DNA of 64,000 nucleotides from Lysobacter sp. Lineage in GTDB: Bacteria; Pseudomonadota; Gammaproteobacteria; Xanthomonadales; Xanthomonadaceae. Shown piece after piece: positions 26,683-37,000 of the stretch. The stretch covers positions 1 through 64,000 of the forward strand of contig WYBC01000014.1 in assembly GCA_011526085.1 (NCBI GenBank), read 5' to 3'. Position numbers and translations under genes: made by a program. Each line of letters opens with the position of its first letter. The stretch's first letter is position 1. The notes under the pieces are model-generated. The model did not search any database, had not been told where the DNA came from, and was given only the letters and a program-made list of their open reading frames with translations.

Positions 26683-26717
26683 AACGACGAAGCCCGCGCA
26701 AGCGGGCTTCGTCGTTT
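26683..26717 (+). terminator. Hairpin terminator after the tRNA pair
   Basis: AACGACGAAGCCCGC is followed by loop GCAA and its exact 15-base reverse complement, then TTT. It closes the tRNA transcript and, being symmetrical with A residues on the other side, can also end the gene arriving on the minus strand at 26728. Confidence 0.88.
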
Positions 26718-26727
26718 CGGGCGTCTC

Positions 26728-28086
26728 TCAGTGCCGCTGCGGCGATGCGTGCTGCTCCACGTCGGGCGTACCGCCGGACACCGATTGCGCGGACCTCGAT
26801 CGTTGCGCTTCGAGTTCTTCCGCCACCAGGGGCATCGACGGCGCCACGTGAAGGGGCATGATCACACGCTCCTGTCGCGCGAGCAGATTGCCTCCGATCA
26901 CGATCGAGCCGTGTTCCGGCAGATAAGCGACCTGCCCCTGTTCCACATGCCGCTCGTCGAGAATCCCCTTCGATCTGGCGATGGACATCGCGTGCGCGAC
27001 GGCGTTGTCCGGTACGGACTCAGGAAGCTGCCCACGCAGAAAAGTGTAGAAGCCGTGGTCCGGATGGCCGGATTGATCGGGCATGACCGGCACCGGGTCG
27101 GAACCGTCCGGCGCCTCGCCCATCCTGGACTTTTTGCGAACGGGTTCGCCGTCCGCAACGGGGCTTCCCACGGCCGCCGGCTCGGGCGCATCCCGCTTCG
27201 CCTGCCTGTCGGTGAATCCTGCCGGAAGCTGTTGAGCCCGAAGACCCAATTGAGCGCAATCGACCAGAAGGGTGGGCTCCTCGCACTGCGGATCGAGCTG
27301 GCGCGCCGCCTGCAATGCCTGCGCTTCCAACGCCTCGATCACATCGAATGCACGCCCCAGTTCGGTCAGGTGGTATTCGTTCGCGTCGAAGAAATGACGC
27401 TTCATCGCGGAGAGATTTTCCGGCGTCGATGCGATGTGCAGATCCGCGTCGATCGTAAGCCCCGGCTTTTCCCTGTAGGGCGTATCGGACAGTTTCGCCA
27501 CGTCGACGTACATCCGCAGGTTCTGATTCGACGCTTCGTAAAGATCCTTCAGGGTCGCATCCGGATTGCGCCCCTTCACGTGATCCGCGAACGCGTTGAA
27601 CCCGGCGATCTCGGCGCCGATTTCGATCTCGCTCGACCTCTTCAGATACCGCGCAAGCAGGGGGGTGTAGTCGCGCGGGCTTCCGCTGTCGATGAGTTGC
27701 GTCGCGTCGCGCCTGAATGCGGCATCCTGTTCGAGGATCGCATCGCGGTCGACGGCATGCTGGATCTCGTGCGAGAGCGTATAGCGGATGGCGTCCGCCT
27801 GTACCGGGCTTTTCGCGGCCTCGCGGAGTTTGGCCGCACCGATATAGATGCACATGTCTTCCGGATCGTAATCGCCCGCCACTTTGCGGTCCCTGGACGA
27901 CCTGAATCCGGCCAGCGTGCCCTTGCCGACGGCATCGACCATCGCGTCCTCGAGCTGGGGCATGCTCGTCACGATCCCGCGCAGCACCGTCCCCGGATTC
28001 GATGGTCCCCCGCGAAACTGCCCTTCGAATTCGGTGAACATCGCGCGGAGCTTGTCGCGATTCATCGCTTCGGCACTCGATGCCAT
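26728..28086 (-). CDS. Putative type IV secretion effector with HEIQH metallopeptidase motif and XVIPCD-like tail
   Basis: A 452-residue protein with no signal peptide. Residues 100-115 read IRYTLSHEIQHAVDRD, an HExxH zinc-peptidase motif in a helix; SSEIEIGAEIAGFNAFADH farther on could hold the third ligand. After a Pro/Asp-rich linker (about 320-345), the C-terminal ~100 residues (HPDHGFYTFLRGQLPESVPD, then AHAMSIARSKGI, a beta pair VAYLPEHGSIVIGGN, and APSMPL) resemble the XVIPCD domain that marks substrates of the bacteria-killing type IV system in Xanthomonas, Stenotrophomonas and Lysobacter. That match is from memory of the pattern. The gene lies next to tRNA-Glu and looks less GC-rich than its neighbours. 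No secretion apparatus or obvious immunity gene is in view. Function remains a hypothesis. Confidence 0.6.
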   Translation of the reverse strand: MASSAEAMNRDKLRAMFTEFEGQFRGGPSNPGTVLRGIVTSMPQLEDAMVDAVGKGTLAGFRSSRDRKVAGDYDPEDMCIYIGAAKLREAAKSPVQADAIRYTLSHEIQHAVDRDAILEQDAAFRRDATQLIDSGSPRDYTPLLARYLKRSSEIEIGAEIAGFNAFADHVKGRNPDATLKDLYEASNQNLRMYVDVAKLSDTPYREKPGLTIDADLHIASTPENLSAMKRHFFDANEYHLTELGRAFDVIEALEAQALQAARQLDPQCEEPTLLVDCAQLGLRAQQLPAGFTDRQAKRDAPEPAAVGSPVADGEPVRKKSRMGEAPDGSDPVPVMPDQSGHPDHGFYTFLRGQLPESVPDNAVAHAMSIARSKGILDERHVEQGQVAYLPEHGSIVIGGNLLARQERVIMPLHVAPSMPLVAEELEAQRSRSAQSVSGGTPDVEQHASPQRH

Positions 28087-28140
28087 CCGTACACCTCCCT
28101 GATCAGGCCTCAGCGCCCGGGGCGCTGGTCACGAGCAAGT

Positions 28141-28638
28141 TCAACTCTCCGCGATCCGCACCGTCTCTTGTCCCGGGGGCAGATCCGCCAGCGTCCTCAT
28201 CCCATGCCCGCGCTCGCCAAGATACTGCAACCACTTGCCGAGGAAGGTGTTCATCCGCAGGCGATGGCCGAGGACCTCGGCCGGCGGCGGATACATCCCG
28301 ATCGCGTCCTGCCAGCGGCGGCCGATGTAGCAGTGCGTGGCTTCGGCCTGGCGCGCATCGCGGTACACGCGCACGTAGGCCGACGGATCGGGCTCGCCGG
28401 TCACCGGATCGAGCAGCGCGTAGCTCAGGCGCAGTTCGACGGTGTAGGCATGGCGCGCGATGACATCGAGATGCAGATCGAGGCCGTCGCCGACGGAAGA
28501 GACGTAGCGCCCTTCAACGAGGTCGTCGGGGACGAACAGACGGTGGAGGCGCTGATGGTTTTCGGCGTACAGCGCCATCAACCAGGAGAACCGGTTGATT
28601 TTCGCGGCATCGATGGGGCGGGTGAGGACGTGCGACAT
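28141..28638 (-). CDS. DUF1249 family protein
   Basis: A 165-residue cytoplasmic protein. NRFSWLMALYAENHQRLHRLF at the N-terminus and YTVELRLSYALLDPVTGEPDPSAYVRVYRDARQAEA in the middle are the recognisable core of DUF1249 (E. coli YqiB type). Function is unknown; in enterobacteria the gene lies near cpdA and the ADP-ribose pyrophosphatase gene, which are not seen here. It is upstream of the putative effector on the same strand, 54 bases apart, but its conservation argues against an immunity role. Confidence 0.88.
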   Translation of the reverse strand: MSHVLTRPIDAAKINRFSWLMALYAENHQRLHRLFVPDDLVEGRYVSSVGDGLDLHLDVIARHAYTVELRLSYALLDPVTGEPDPSAYVRVYRDARQAEATHCYIGRRWQDAIGMYPPPAEVLGHRLRMNTFLGKWLQYLGERGHGMRTLADLPPGQETVRIAES

Positions 28639-28717
28639 GGGGCGATCCTACACATCCGGCGATGCCCGCAACAGCATTGACGAACGCCCTGCCCGCCCCC
28701 ACCATGGATACGTCACG

Positions 28718-28739
28718 CGCCGGCTTTCGCCGGCGTTTT
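28718..28739 (+). terminator. Possible hairpin terminator between DUF1249 and ppsR genes
   Basis: CGCCGGC, loop TTTC, GCCGGCG, then TTTT on the plus strand. The flanking genes are both on the minus strand, where the T tract would be on the wrong side, so its role is uncertain; it may simply be a local palindrome. Confidence 0.35.
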
Positions 28740-28806
28740 CCGTTCATGAAGGCCATGCGGGCGACGCATGCCGCCAACGCATGCCGGCCATGCACGCCGC
28801 CCTGCG

Positions 28807-29628
28807 TCAGAACATCCCGCGCTTGATGCCCAGCGTGGTCATCACCTTGCCCGCGATCTCCTCGATCGACGTGTGCGTGGTGCTGAGCGTGGGGATGCGC
28901 TCGGCGCGCAGCATCGCCTCGGCCGCCGCCACCTCCCGCCGGCAGGTCTCGAGCTGGGCGTAGCGCGAATTCGCGCGCCGCTCCTGGCGGATCTGCTGCA
29001 GGCGGATCGGATCGATGGTCAGCCCGAACAGTTTGGACCGATACGGCCGCAGTCGCGGCGGCAGTCGGTCGTGCTCCAGGTCTTCGTCGGTCAGCGGGTA
29101 ATTCGCCGCCTTCACCCCGTGATGCAGGGCCAGATAGATGCAGGTCGGTGTTTTCCCGGCGCGGGAGACCGCCACCAGGATCACGTCGGCCTCCTCGTAG
29201 TTGGTCGCGATGCCATCGTCGTGGGTCAGGGCGAAGTTCATCGCGTTGATGCGACGGTGGTAGGTCTCGAAATCGACCATGCCGTGGGCGTGGCCGACCC
29301 GCGACTGGCGCTGTTCGCCCAGTTCGCGCTCCAGGGGCTCGATGAACGGCTCGAACACGTCCAGCATCAGCGCCCCGCTCTCGGCCAGGCGCGCGGTGAG
29401 CGCGGCGTCGACGCAGGAATTCACCACGATCGGGCGGCTGCCCGTGGCCTCGCCGGTCGCGCGGATGCGGGCGGCGGCCTCCCCCGCCTTCTCCACCGTG
29501 TCCACGAACGGGATGCGGTCCGTACGGAAATCCGTCCCGGCGAACTGGGTCAGGAGGCTGTGGCCAATGGTTTCGGCGGTGATGCCGGTGCCATCGGAGA
29601 CGTAGAAGACCGGTCGGACTGTACTCAT
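28807..29628 (-). CDS. ppsR: Phosphoenolpyruvate synthase regulatory protein (bifunctional kinase/pyrophosphorylase)
   Basis: A 273-residue member of the PPSR (DUF299) family. It opens [25 protein letters not shown], has the P-loop-like [19 protein letters not shown] near residue 150, and ends with [12 protein letters not shown]. It inactivates PEP synthase by ADP-dependent threonine phosphorylation and reactivates it by phosphate-dependent removal with pyrophosphate release. It is divergent from ppsA with a 98-base gap, the usual arrangement, so target and regulator share a promoter region. Confidence 0.96.
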   Translation of the reverse strand: MSTVRPVFYVSDGTGITAETIGHSLLTQFAGTDFRTDRIPFVDTVEKAGEAAARIRATGEATGSRPIVVNSCVDAALTARLAESGALMLDVFEPFIEPLERELGEQRQSRVGHAHGMVDFETYHRRINAMNFALTHDDGIATNYEEADVILVAVSRAGKTPTCIYLALHHGVKAANYPLTDEDLEHDRLPPRLRPYRSKLFGLTIDPIRLQQIRQERRANSRYAQLETCRREVAAAEAMLRAERIPTLSTTHTSIEEIAGKVMTTLGIKRGMF

Positions 29629-29726
29629 GCGGAAGCTGGACGCAAGTCGAAGGGCGGCGGAGGCCCGGGTCTTGTTAAAATAACGCTTTCCCCGGCGCCC
29701 TGCCGCGCCCGCCCGGAGCCCCCGCC

Positions 29727-32099
29727 TTGAACGAGAACATCCTCTGGCTGCACGCGCTGCGCCTGTCCGACCTCGCCCGTGTGGGCGGCAAGAACTCCTC
29801 CCTGGGGGAAATGATCGGCCATCTGGCCGGGTTGGGGGTGTCGGTGCCGGGCGGTTTCGCCACCACCGCCGAGGCGTTCAAGGCCTTCATCGCCCACAAT
29901 GACCTGCACCAGCGGATCTACGACAAGCTGGCCACGCTCGACGTCGACGACGTGCCGGCGCTCACCGCCGCCGGCGGCGAAATCCGCGGCTGGGTGATCG
30001 ACGCCCCGCTGCAGCCGGAACTCGATCGCGACATCCGCGACGCCTACGCGCAGGTGTGCGCGGAGAACGGCGGGTCCGACATCGCGGTCGCGGTGCGCTC
30101 CTCCGCCACCGCCGAGGACCTGCCCGACGCCTCGTTCGCCGGCCAGCAGGAAACCTTCCTCAACGTGACCGGCGCCGACGATGTCGTGCGCAAAGTCAAG
30201 GAAGTGTTCGCCAGCCTCTACAACGACCGCGCCATCGCCTACCGGGTCCACCACGGCTTCAAGCACGAGGACGTGTTCCTGTCCGCCGGCGTGCAGCTGA
30301 TGGTGCGTTCGGACGTCGGCGCCTCCGGCGTGCTGTTCACGCTCGACACCGAATCCGGCTTCCGCGACGTGGTGTTCGTCACCGCCAGCTACGGCCTGGG
30401 CGAAAACGTGGTGCAGGGCGCGGTGAATCCCGACGAGTTCTACGTCTACAAGCCGACCCTGCGCCAGGGCAAACCGGCGATCCTGCGCCGCGCCATGGGC
30501 TCGAAGCAGATCCGCATGGTCTATTCCGACAAGCCCGGCGAGCGCGTGCGCAACGAGGACACGCCGGCCGAACTGCGCAACCGCTTCTCGATCACCGATG
30601 CCGACGTGGAAGAACTGTCGAAGCAGGCGCTGACCATCGAAGAACACTACGGCCGCCCGATGGACATCGAATGGGCGAAGGACGGCGTCACCGGCAAGCT
30701 GTTCATCGTGCAGGCGCGTCCCGAGACCGTGAAATCGCGGGCGCACGCGACCCAGATCGAACGCTACAGCCTGCTCCGCCGCGGCGACGTGGTCTGCGAA
30801 GGCCGCGCCATCGGCCACAAGATCGGCAGCGGCACCGCGCGCGTGGTGCGCTCGATCGCCGACATGAACCGGGTGCAGCCCGGCGACGTGCTGATCGCCG
30901 ACATGACCGACCCCGACTGGGAGCCGGTGATGAAGCGCGCCGCGGCCATCGTCACCAACCGCGGCGGCCGCACCTGCCACGCGGCGATCATCGCGCGCGA
31001 GCTGGGCGTACCGGCCGTGGTCGGTACCGGCAACGCGCTGGACACCGTGCAGGACGGCCAGCCGGTGACGGTCAGCTGCGCCGAAGGCGACACCGGCTTC
31101 ATCTACGACACCGAGCTGCCGTTCGAGCGCATCGTCACCGACCTCGACAACATGCCGCCGGCGCCGCTGAAGATCATGATGAACGTGGCGAACCCCGAGC
31201 GCGCGTTCGATTTCGCGATGCTGCCGAACGCCGGCATCGGTCTGGCGCGCCTGGAAATGATCATCGCCAGCCACATCGGCGTGCATCCGAAGGCGCTGCT
31301 GGAATACGCCGACCAGGACATCGACACCAAGCGGAAGATCGACGCGAAGATGGCCGGCTACGCCAGTCCGGTCGATTTCTACGTGGACCGGCTGGCCGAA
31401 GGCATCGCCACCATCACCGCATCGGTCGCGCCGAATCCGGTGATCGTGCGCCTGTCGGACTTCAAGTCCAACGAATATGCCAACCTCATCGGCGGCGCGC
31501 GCTACGAGCCGCACGAAGAGAATCCGATGATCGGTTTCCGCGGCGCCAGCCGTTACATCAACGCCTCGTTCCGCGAAGCGTTCGCGCTGGAATGCCGCGC
31601 GGTGCGCAAGGTCCGCGAGACCATGGGCCTGGACAACTGCTGGGTGATGATTCCGTTCGTGCGCACGCTGGAGGAAGGCCGCAAGGTGATCGAAGTCCTG
31701 CGCGAGAACGGTCTCGAACAGGGCAAGGAAGGCCTGAAGATCATCATGATGTGCGAAGTGCCGTCGAACGCGCTGCTGGCCGACGAATTCCTCGACATCT
31801 TCGACGGCTTCTCGATCGGTTCCAACGACATGACCCAGCTCACCCTCGGTCTGGATCGCGACTCGGCGATCGTCGCCGACCTCTTCGACGAGCGGAACCC
31901 CGCGGTCAAGAAGATGCTGTCGATGGCGATCCAGGCCGCGAAGCGCAAGGGCAAGTACGTCGGCATCTGCGGCCAGGGCCCCAGCGACCATCCGGACCTC
32001 GCCCAGTGGCTGATGGACGAAGGCATCGAATCGGTGTCGCTGAACCCGGACACCGTGGTCGACACGTGGCTGAAGCTCGCGAAATCCAAGGCCGGCTGA
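29727..32099 (+). CDS. ppsA: Phosphoenolpyruvate synthase
   Basis: A 790-residue enzyme converting pyruvate, ATP and water to PEP, AMP and phosphate for gluconeogenesis. The N-terminal ATP-grasp part has [14 protein letters not shown] and [21 protein letters not shown]; the phosphohistidine is in [15 protein letters not shown] (about residue 418), with the regulatory threonine just before it; the C-terminal PEP-binding barrel has [14 protein letters not shown] and [18 protein letters not shown], and the catalytic cysteine region [14 protein letters not shown]. The frame starts at TTG 29727 (M-N-E-N-I-L-W), with GGAG about 9 bases upstream and no ATG nearby. Fits an organism growing on amino acids and amines. 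Confidence 0.97.
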   Translation: MNENILWLHALRLSDLARVGGKNSSLGEMIGHLAGLGVSVPGGFATTAEAFKAFIAHNDLHQRIYDKLATLDVDDVPALTAAGGEIRGWVIDAPLQPELDRDIRDAYAQVCAENGGSDIAVAVRSSATAEDLPDASFAGQQETFLNVTGADDVVRKVKEVFASLYNDRAIAYRVHHGFKHEDVFLSAGVQLMVRSDVGASGVLFTLDTESGFRDVVFVTASYGLGENVVQGAVNPDEFYVYKPTLRQGKPAILRRAMGSKQIRMVYSDKPGERVRNEDTPAELRNRFSITDADVEELSKQALTIEEHYGRPMDIEWAKDGVTGKLFIVQARPETVKSRAHATQIERYSLLRRGDVVCEGRAIGHKIGSGTARVVRSIADMNRVQPGDVLIADMTDPDWEPVMKRAAAIVTNRGGRTCHAAIIARELGVPAVVGTGNALDTVQDGQPVTVSCAEGDTGFIYDTELPFERIVTDLDNMPPAPLKIMMNVANPERAFDFAMLPNAGIGLARLEMIIASHIGVHPKALLEYADQDIDTKRKIDAKMAGYASPVDFYVDRLAEGIATITASVAPNPVIVRLSDFKSNEYANLIGGARYEPHEENPMIGFRGASRYINASFREAFALECRAVRKVRETMGLDNCWVMIPFVRTLEEGRKVIEVLRENGLEQGKEGLKIIMMCEVPSNALLADEFLDIFDGFSIGSNDMTQLTLGLDRDSAIVADLFDERNPAVKKMLSMAIQAAKRKGKYVGICGQGPSDHPDLAQWLMDEGIESVSLNPDTVVDTWLKLAKSKAG

Positions 32100-32140
32100 T
32101 CGCGCCCGCCACGACCACTCACTTTCTCAAGGAATCCACC

Positions 32141-32542
32141 ATGCGCATCGCCGCGTCGCTCGCCCTGACCACCCTCCTCCTCGCCGCATCGATGGCATCG
32201 CCGGCGCGCGCCGGCGAAGGCCAGGAAGGCATCGATCTGATGCTGGACACCATCACCACCGGCTGCGCCGGAATGAACACGCAATTCCGTCAGACGCCGG
32301 GTCTGGGCGGCGCACTGGCCTCGCGCCCCGAAAACGCGCTGTGCGATTGCGTCGAGAAGCGCCTGAGCGCGATGCCGCTGGTCGCGGACCTGCGCAAGCT
32401 CGACGACGCCAAACTGGAATCGCTGATCAGCGAGGGCCAGACGTTCAAGGACTACCTCGTGGCGAAGCTGTCCGCGACGATGTTCACCTGCGTCACCGAC
32501 GAACTCAACGCCGGCGCCGACGCGATCAAGCCGGAGATGTGA
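32141..32542 (+). CDS. Small secreted four-cysteine protein of unknown function
   Basis: A 133-residue protein with a signal peptide (MRIAASLALTTLLLAASMAS, cleavage near ARAGE). The mature part is helical in character and has four cysteines (TGCAG, LCDCVE, FTCVTD). AAGGA precedes the ATG at 32141 at good spacing. It follows ppsA by 41 bases and may be cotranscribed with it. I do not recognise a family. Its last 54 bases are present again at 39073-39126, on the far side of the efflux gene block. Confidence 0.8.
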   Translation: MRIAASLALTTLLLAASMASPARAGEGQEGIDLMLDTITTGCAGMNTQFRQTPGLGGALASRPENALCDCVEKRLSAMPLVADLRKLDDAKLESLISEGQTFKDYLVAKLSATMFTCVTDELNAGADAIKPEM

Positions 32543-32633
32543 TCGGCAGGGCATCGGGCGGACTCAGCCCCGCCCTGTGCATCCCTGCAGCCCCGAAGAA
32601 ATGCGGCATGCAGGCACCGTGGCGCGTTGATCT

Positions 32634-33176
32634 TCAGAACACCGTCGGCATCTCGAAAACGATGCAGGTCGTGGTCGCATGGGCATAAAGCTTGCCTGCT
32701 TCATCCTCCATGCGGGCGTCAGCGGTCGCGATTTGTCGCCCGACGTGAATCACTCTGCCGACCGCGCGCAAAGGCCCCGTCTTGTGGGAGGCGGGCCGAA
32801 CGATGTTGATGCTGAGCTCAGCCGTGGTGTATGTACGCCCGACCGGAAGCATGGTCTGCACGGCACAGCCCAACGCGGAATCCAGAAGCGTGGCGAACCA
32901 GCCGCCATGCACGGTTCCCATGGGGTTGTAGTGCTGTGGAAGCGGGATCCCCTGGAATACAGCGCGGCCATCATCCACTTCCAGCAACGTCATGTTCATC
33001 GTCTCGTTCATGGGTGGGAACGGCAGCTCGCCAGACATCATGGCTTCCAGAATCTCTCTTCCACTCCGGCCGGCGAGCAGTTCCATCCGCGCGATACCGG
33101 ACGTGCCTCCGCCCGCGGCCGCACGTTGCCGGGCGGCTTCTTGCTGGGCAGTCCAGAGGGTCGTCGACTTCGTCAT
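32634..33176 (-). CDS. PaaI-type hotdog thioesterase
   Basis: A 180-residue protein with a single hotdog domain in its C-terminal two-thirds. NPMGTVHGGWFATLLDSALGCAV carries the family HGG and acidic-residue signature; TAELSINIVRPA and GRVIHVGRQIATADARM follow. Such proteins hydrolyse acyl-CoA thioesters; substrate unknown. The ATG at 33176 has GGAG seven bases upstream; the ATG four codons earlier lacks one. It is the last gene of the minus-strand efflux block, 39 bases after the SDR gene. Confidence 0.85.
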   Translation of the reverse strand: MTKSTTLWTAQQEAARQRAAAGGGTSGIARMELLAGRSGREILEAMMSGELPFPPMNETMNMTLLEVDDGRAVFQGIPLPQHYNPMGTVHGGWFATLLDSALGCAVQTMLPVGRTYTTAELSINIVRPASHKTGPLRAVGRVIHVGRQIATADARMEDEAGKLYAHATTTCIVFEMPTVF

Positions 33177-33215
33177 GGCGATCTCCAATGCGATGTGGCG
33201 TCTCAGGCCTGAATT

Positions 33216-34022
33216 TCAGGCGAGACCGAACGTCTTCCTGAGGCCCTTCGCCACCGGGGCAGCGGGCATGAAGCGGCGCAGTTTGGCCAGAAGAGACGCC
33301 TCGCCCTTCGGCGTATGACGCATCTTCCATGCGCCCAATGCGGCATCGACGATCGTGGATGCGACGCCATCGGGCAGGGGGGCTTTTTGGACATTGCTCT
33401 GGATCGCCCGGGAAACGACCGCGAGTTCCCTGGCGTAGTCGGGGATCCTGGCGACGGTCTGGGGCGCGTTGAGATCCAGATTGGTCCTGGTGAAGGAAGG
33501 TTCGACCAGCGCCACGCGGATGCCGAATTGGCGCACCTCGTGATCCAGCGTTTCGGACAGACCTTCGACCGCATGCTTGGACGCCGAATAGAGCGCCATG
33601 TACGGTGCCGGCAGAAAACCCAATACCGAACTGACGTTGACGATGCGACCGACTCGCTGCTCGCGCATGTGGGGCAGCACCGCCTTGATCACGCGCAAGA
33701 GACCGAAGAGATTGGTGTCGAACAATGTCTGGGCTTCGACGATGGACGTTTCCTCCGCCGCACCCAGCAAGGTCACGCCCGCACTGTTGACCAGCACATC
33801 GATGCGCTTGGTCTGGTTGATGATGTTCTGGACGCCACGCTCGATCGCAGCCTCGTCCCGGATATCCATTTCGATCAGTGAAACGCCCGGGATATCCTGG
33901 GATTTCGCGATGTCGCGTACGGTGCCGAAAACACGGCATCCCTGTTCGGCGAATCTCATCGCGGCGGCGCGCCCGATCCCCGATGACACACCGGTCACGA
34001 CGACGACTTTTGAATCCGGCAT
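33216..34022 (-). CDS. Short-chain dehydrogenase/reductase
   Basis: A 268-residue classical SDR. TGVSSGIG (residues 10-17) binds NAD(P), NSAGV is near 79-83, and the catalytic set is S131/S132, Y145 and K149 in MALYSASKHAVEG. The C-terminal tail is basic (KLRRFMPAAPVAKGLRKTFGLA). Substrate cannot be told. It lies between the RND permease and the thioesterase in the same orientation and could modify a substrate of the pump or a lipid; this is only positional inference. Composition is noticeably less GC-rich than the flanking core genes. Confidence 0.9.
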   Translation of the reverse strand: MPDSKVVVVTGVSSGIGRAAAMRFAEQGCRVFGTVRDIAKSQDIPGVSLIEMDIRDEAAIERGVQNIINQTKRIDVLVNSAGVTLLGAAEETSIVEAQTLFDTNLFGLLRVIKAVLPHMREQRVGRIVNVSSVLGFLPAPYMALYSASKHAVEGLSETLDHEVRQFGIRVALVEPSFTRTNLDLNAPQTVARIPDYARELAVVSRAIQSNVQKAPLPDGVASTIVDAALGAWKMRHTPKGEASLLAKLRRFMPAAPVAKGLRKTFGLA

Positions 34023-34061
34023 GGCTGTTCCCTTTTGTTTGGTTGATTTGGCGTTGATCGA

Positions 34062-37000
34062 TCAGCTTTGCGAAGGGACTGGCCTGATCTTGAACCAGAT
34101 GGAATACATGGCCGGCAGGAACACGAGCGTCAGGATCGTGCCGGCGAAAGTGCCGCCGATCAGCGTGTAGGCCAGGGTTCCCCAAAACACCGAATGCGTC
34201 AGCGGAATGAAGGCGAGGATCGCGGCCAATGCCGTGAGGATTACCGGGCGCGCGCGTTGCACGGTCGCTTCGACGACGGCGCCATAGGGATCCAGCCCCG
34301 CCTGTTCGTTTTCGCGAATCTGTCCGATCAGGATCAGCGTGTTGCGCATCAGGATGCCCGACAATGCAATCAGGCCCACCAGCGCATTGATGCCGAAGGG
34401 CTGCTGGAACAGCAGCAGCGTCGGCACCACGCCGATCAATCCCAGCGGGCTGGTGAGGAAGACCATCACCATCGCGGCCATGGAACGCACCTGCAGGACG
34501 ATGATGAGCAGCGTGATCGCGAGCATGATGGGGAAGATCGGCAGCATCGCGACCGTCGCCTTGCCGGACTCCTCGATGGAACCGGCCTCCACGATGCGAT
34601 AGCCACTCGGCAGCGTTGCCATGACGGGCTGGAGCTGCCGGGTGATGGCCGTCGAAACATCCGGCGGCTGCAAACCTTCGGCGATGTCGCCTCTCACGGT
34701 GATCGTCGGGACACGGTCGCGTCGGCGCATGACCGGTTCTTCCATGCGCACCTCGACCTTGCCCACCTGCGAGAGCGGGATGCGCTGCCCCTGGGCGCCA
34801 GCCAGCGTGAAGTCGCCGATCCTGGCCGGATCGAGTCGATTGCCGCCCGCCGAGCGCGCGACGATCTGCACCGTGCGGATGTCCTCGCGCACGGCGGTGA
34901 CGGGAATACCGCTGAGCAGGAATTGCAGTTGTTGCGCCACGGAACTGGAGGTCAGTCCAACCGCCTGCAAGCGATCCTGCTGCAAGGTGAAGTGCAGCGC
35001 GGGGACGCGCGCGCCCCAATCCGTGTTGACCGTGCGCATCAGCGGACTGGCGTCCATCACCTGCTGCACTTCAGCCGCCACCTTGCGCAACTTATCGGGA
35101 TCAGGACCACTGACCCGATAAGCCACAGGAAACGGGGAATAAGGTCCGAATACCAGTTGGGTCACCCTCAGACGCGCCTCGGAGGCGAGCCCATCGGCGA
35201 TGGCCTGCCGCAACCGGTGTTTGAGTGCTTCGCGCTCGTCCTGGCTGTCCGTGCGCACGACGATCTTCGCAAATGACGGATCGGGCAGTTCAGGCCCCAT
35301 CGAGAAATAGAAACGTGGCGCTCCCTGACCGACGTAGGCCGTGACGATCCTGGCCTCCTCTTGCCTGGCCAGCCATGCTTCCACCTTCCGCGCAGCGGCA
35401 CTCGTCTGGGTGATCGACGTGCCGTAGGGCATCTGCACCTCGACCAGCACTTCAGGGCGGTCGGAAATCGGGAAAAACTGTTTCTTGACCACGGCCATGC
35501 CGAGCACCGAGACCACGAAAAGCGCGATCACCGAGCTGGCGATGATCCACTTCCGCGCGATGACGCGCCCAAGCAGTCGACGGAAGCGGTTGTAGCGTGG
35601 CGTGTCGTAGATGGCATCGTGGCCGCCTTCGACTTTCTCGACATTGGGCAGCAGCTTCACGCCGAGATACGGTGTGAAGACCACCGCCACCACCCACGAG
35701 GCGATCAGCGCGATGCCGACGATCCAGAACATGTTGCTCGTGTACTCACCCGCCGTGGATCGGGCGAAGCCATTGGGCATGAATCCTACCGCAGTGACCA
35801 GCGTACCCGAGAGCATGGGGGCCGCGGTATGGCTCCAGGCATAGGCTGAAGCGGCGATCCGGTCATAACCCTCCTCCATCTTCACCATCATCATTTCGAT
35901 GGCGATGATGGCGTCGTCCACCAGCAGTCCCAGCGCCAGGATCAACGATCCCAGGGTGATGCGGTCGAAATTCTTGCCGGTCGCGAGCATGACCACAAAG
36001 ACGACCGCCAGCGTCAAGGGGACGGCCGCGGCGACCACGAGGCCCACGCGCCATCCCATGCTGAGGAAGCTCACCAGCATGACCACCAGCACCGCGGCGA
36101 AGAACTTGACCATGAACTCGTCGACCGCCGAGCTGATGTTGACAGCCTGGTCGGTCACCTTGGACAAGCTCATCCCAAGCGGCATTTCGGCATTGATCGC
36201 AGTCACCTCGCCATCCAGCGCCCTGCCCAGTTCCAGCCCGTTCCAGCCATCGCGCATGACGACACCGAGCAGCAGCGCAGGCTCACCGCCGTTGCGGATC
36301 AGGAACGTCGCCGGATCTTCATAGCCACGTTTCACGGTAGCGATATCCGCCAGTTTCAGCGTGCGTCCCTGCGACACCACGGGCGTGTCGCGGATCTTCT
36401 GCAACTCGTCGAAGGCGCCATCGAGGCGAATGAGCACCTCCGGCCCCTTGGTCTCGACGGATCCAGCCGGGGTCAAGGCGTTCTGGCTGCCGAGTGCGGC
36501 GAACACGTCCTGCGGGTCGATGCCCAATGTCGCCAGACGATCATGCGAAAACTCGACGTAGATGCGCTCCGACTGTTCGCCGACGATATTGACCTTCTTC
36601 ACGCCCGGCACGTGCAGGAGACGCTGGCGCAGCGTTTCCGCATCGCGGACGAGCGTACGCTGGGGTTCGCCCTTCGCCCTGAGGGCGAACAGGGCGAAGG
36701 TCACATCGGAATACTCGTCGTTGACGAACGGCCCGATGACGCCTTGCGGCAAATTCCGGACTTCGTCCCCGACCTTCTTGCGGGCTTGGTAGAACTCGTC
36801 CTGCACTTCCGATGGCGGCGTGCTGTCCAGCAAGGTCAGCGTGGTGAATGCCAATCCCGGGCGGGTATACGTCTCGCTGCGGTCGTACCAGCGCAGTTCC
36901 TGCAAACGCTTTTCGATCTTCTCGGCGACCTGATCCTGCATTTCCTGCGCGGTCGCGCCGGGCCAGGCCGTGACGATCGTCATCACCTTGATCGTGAATG

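Noticed and set aside
26468-28100. Genomic island integrated at tRNA-Glu
   Set aside because: No integrase and no repeated tRNA 3' end could be found downstream; only the lower GC impression of the effector gene remains.
28141-28638. Immunity gene for the putative effector
   Set aside because: The protein is a recognisable DUF1249 member with no signal peptide or lipobox, so its position beside the effector is not evidence of immunity.
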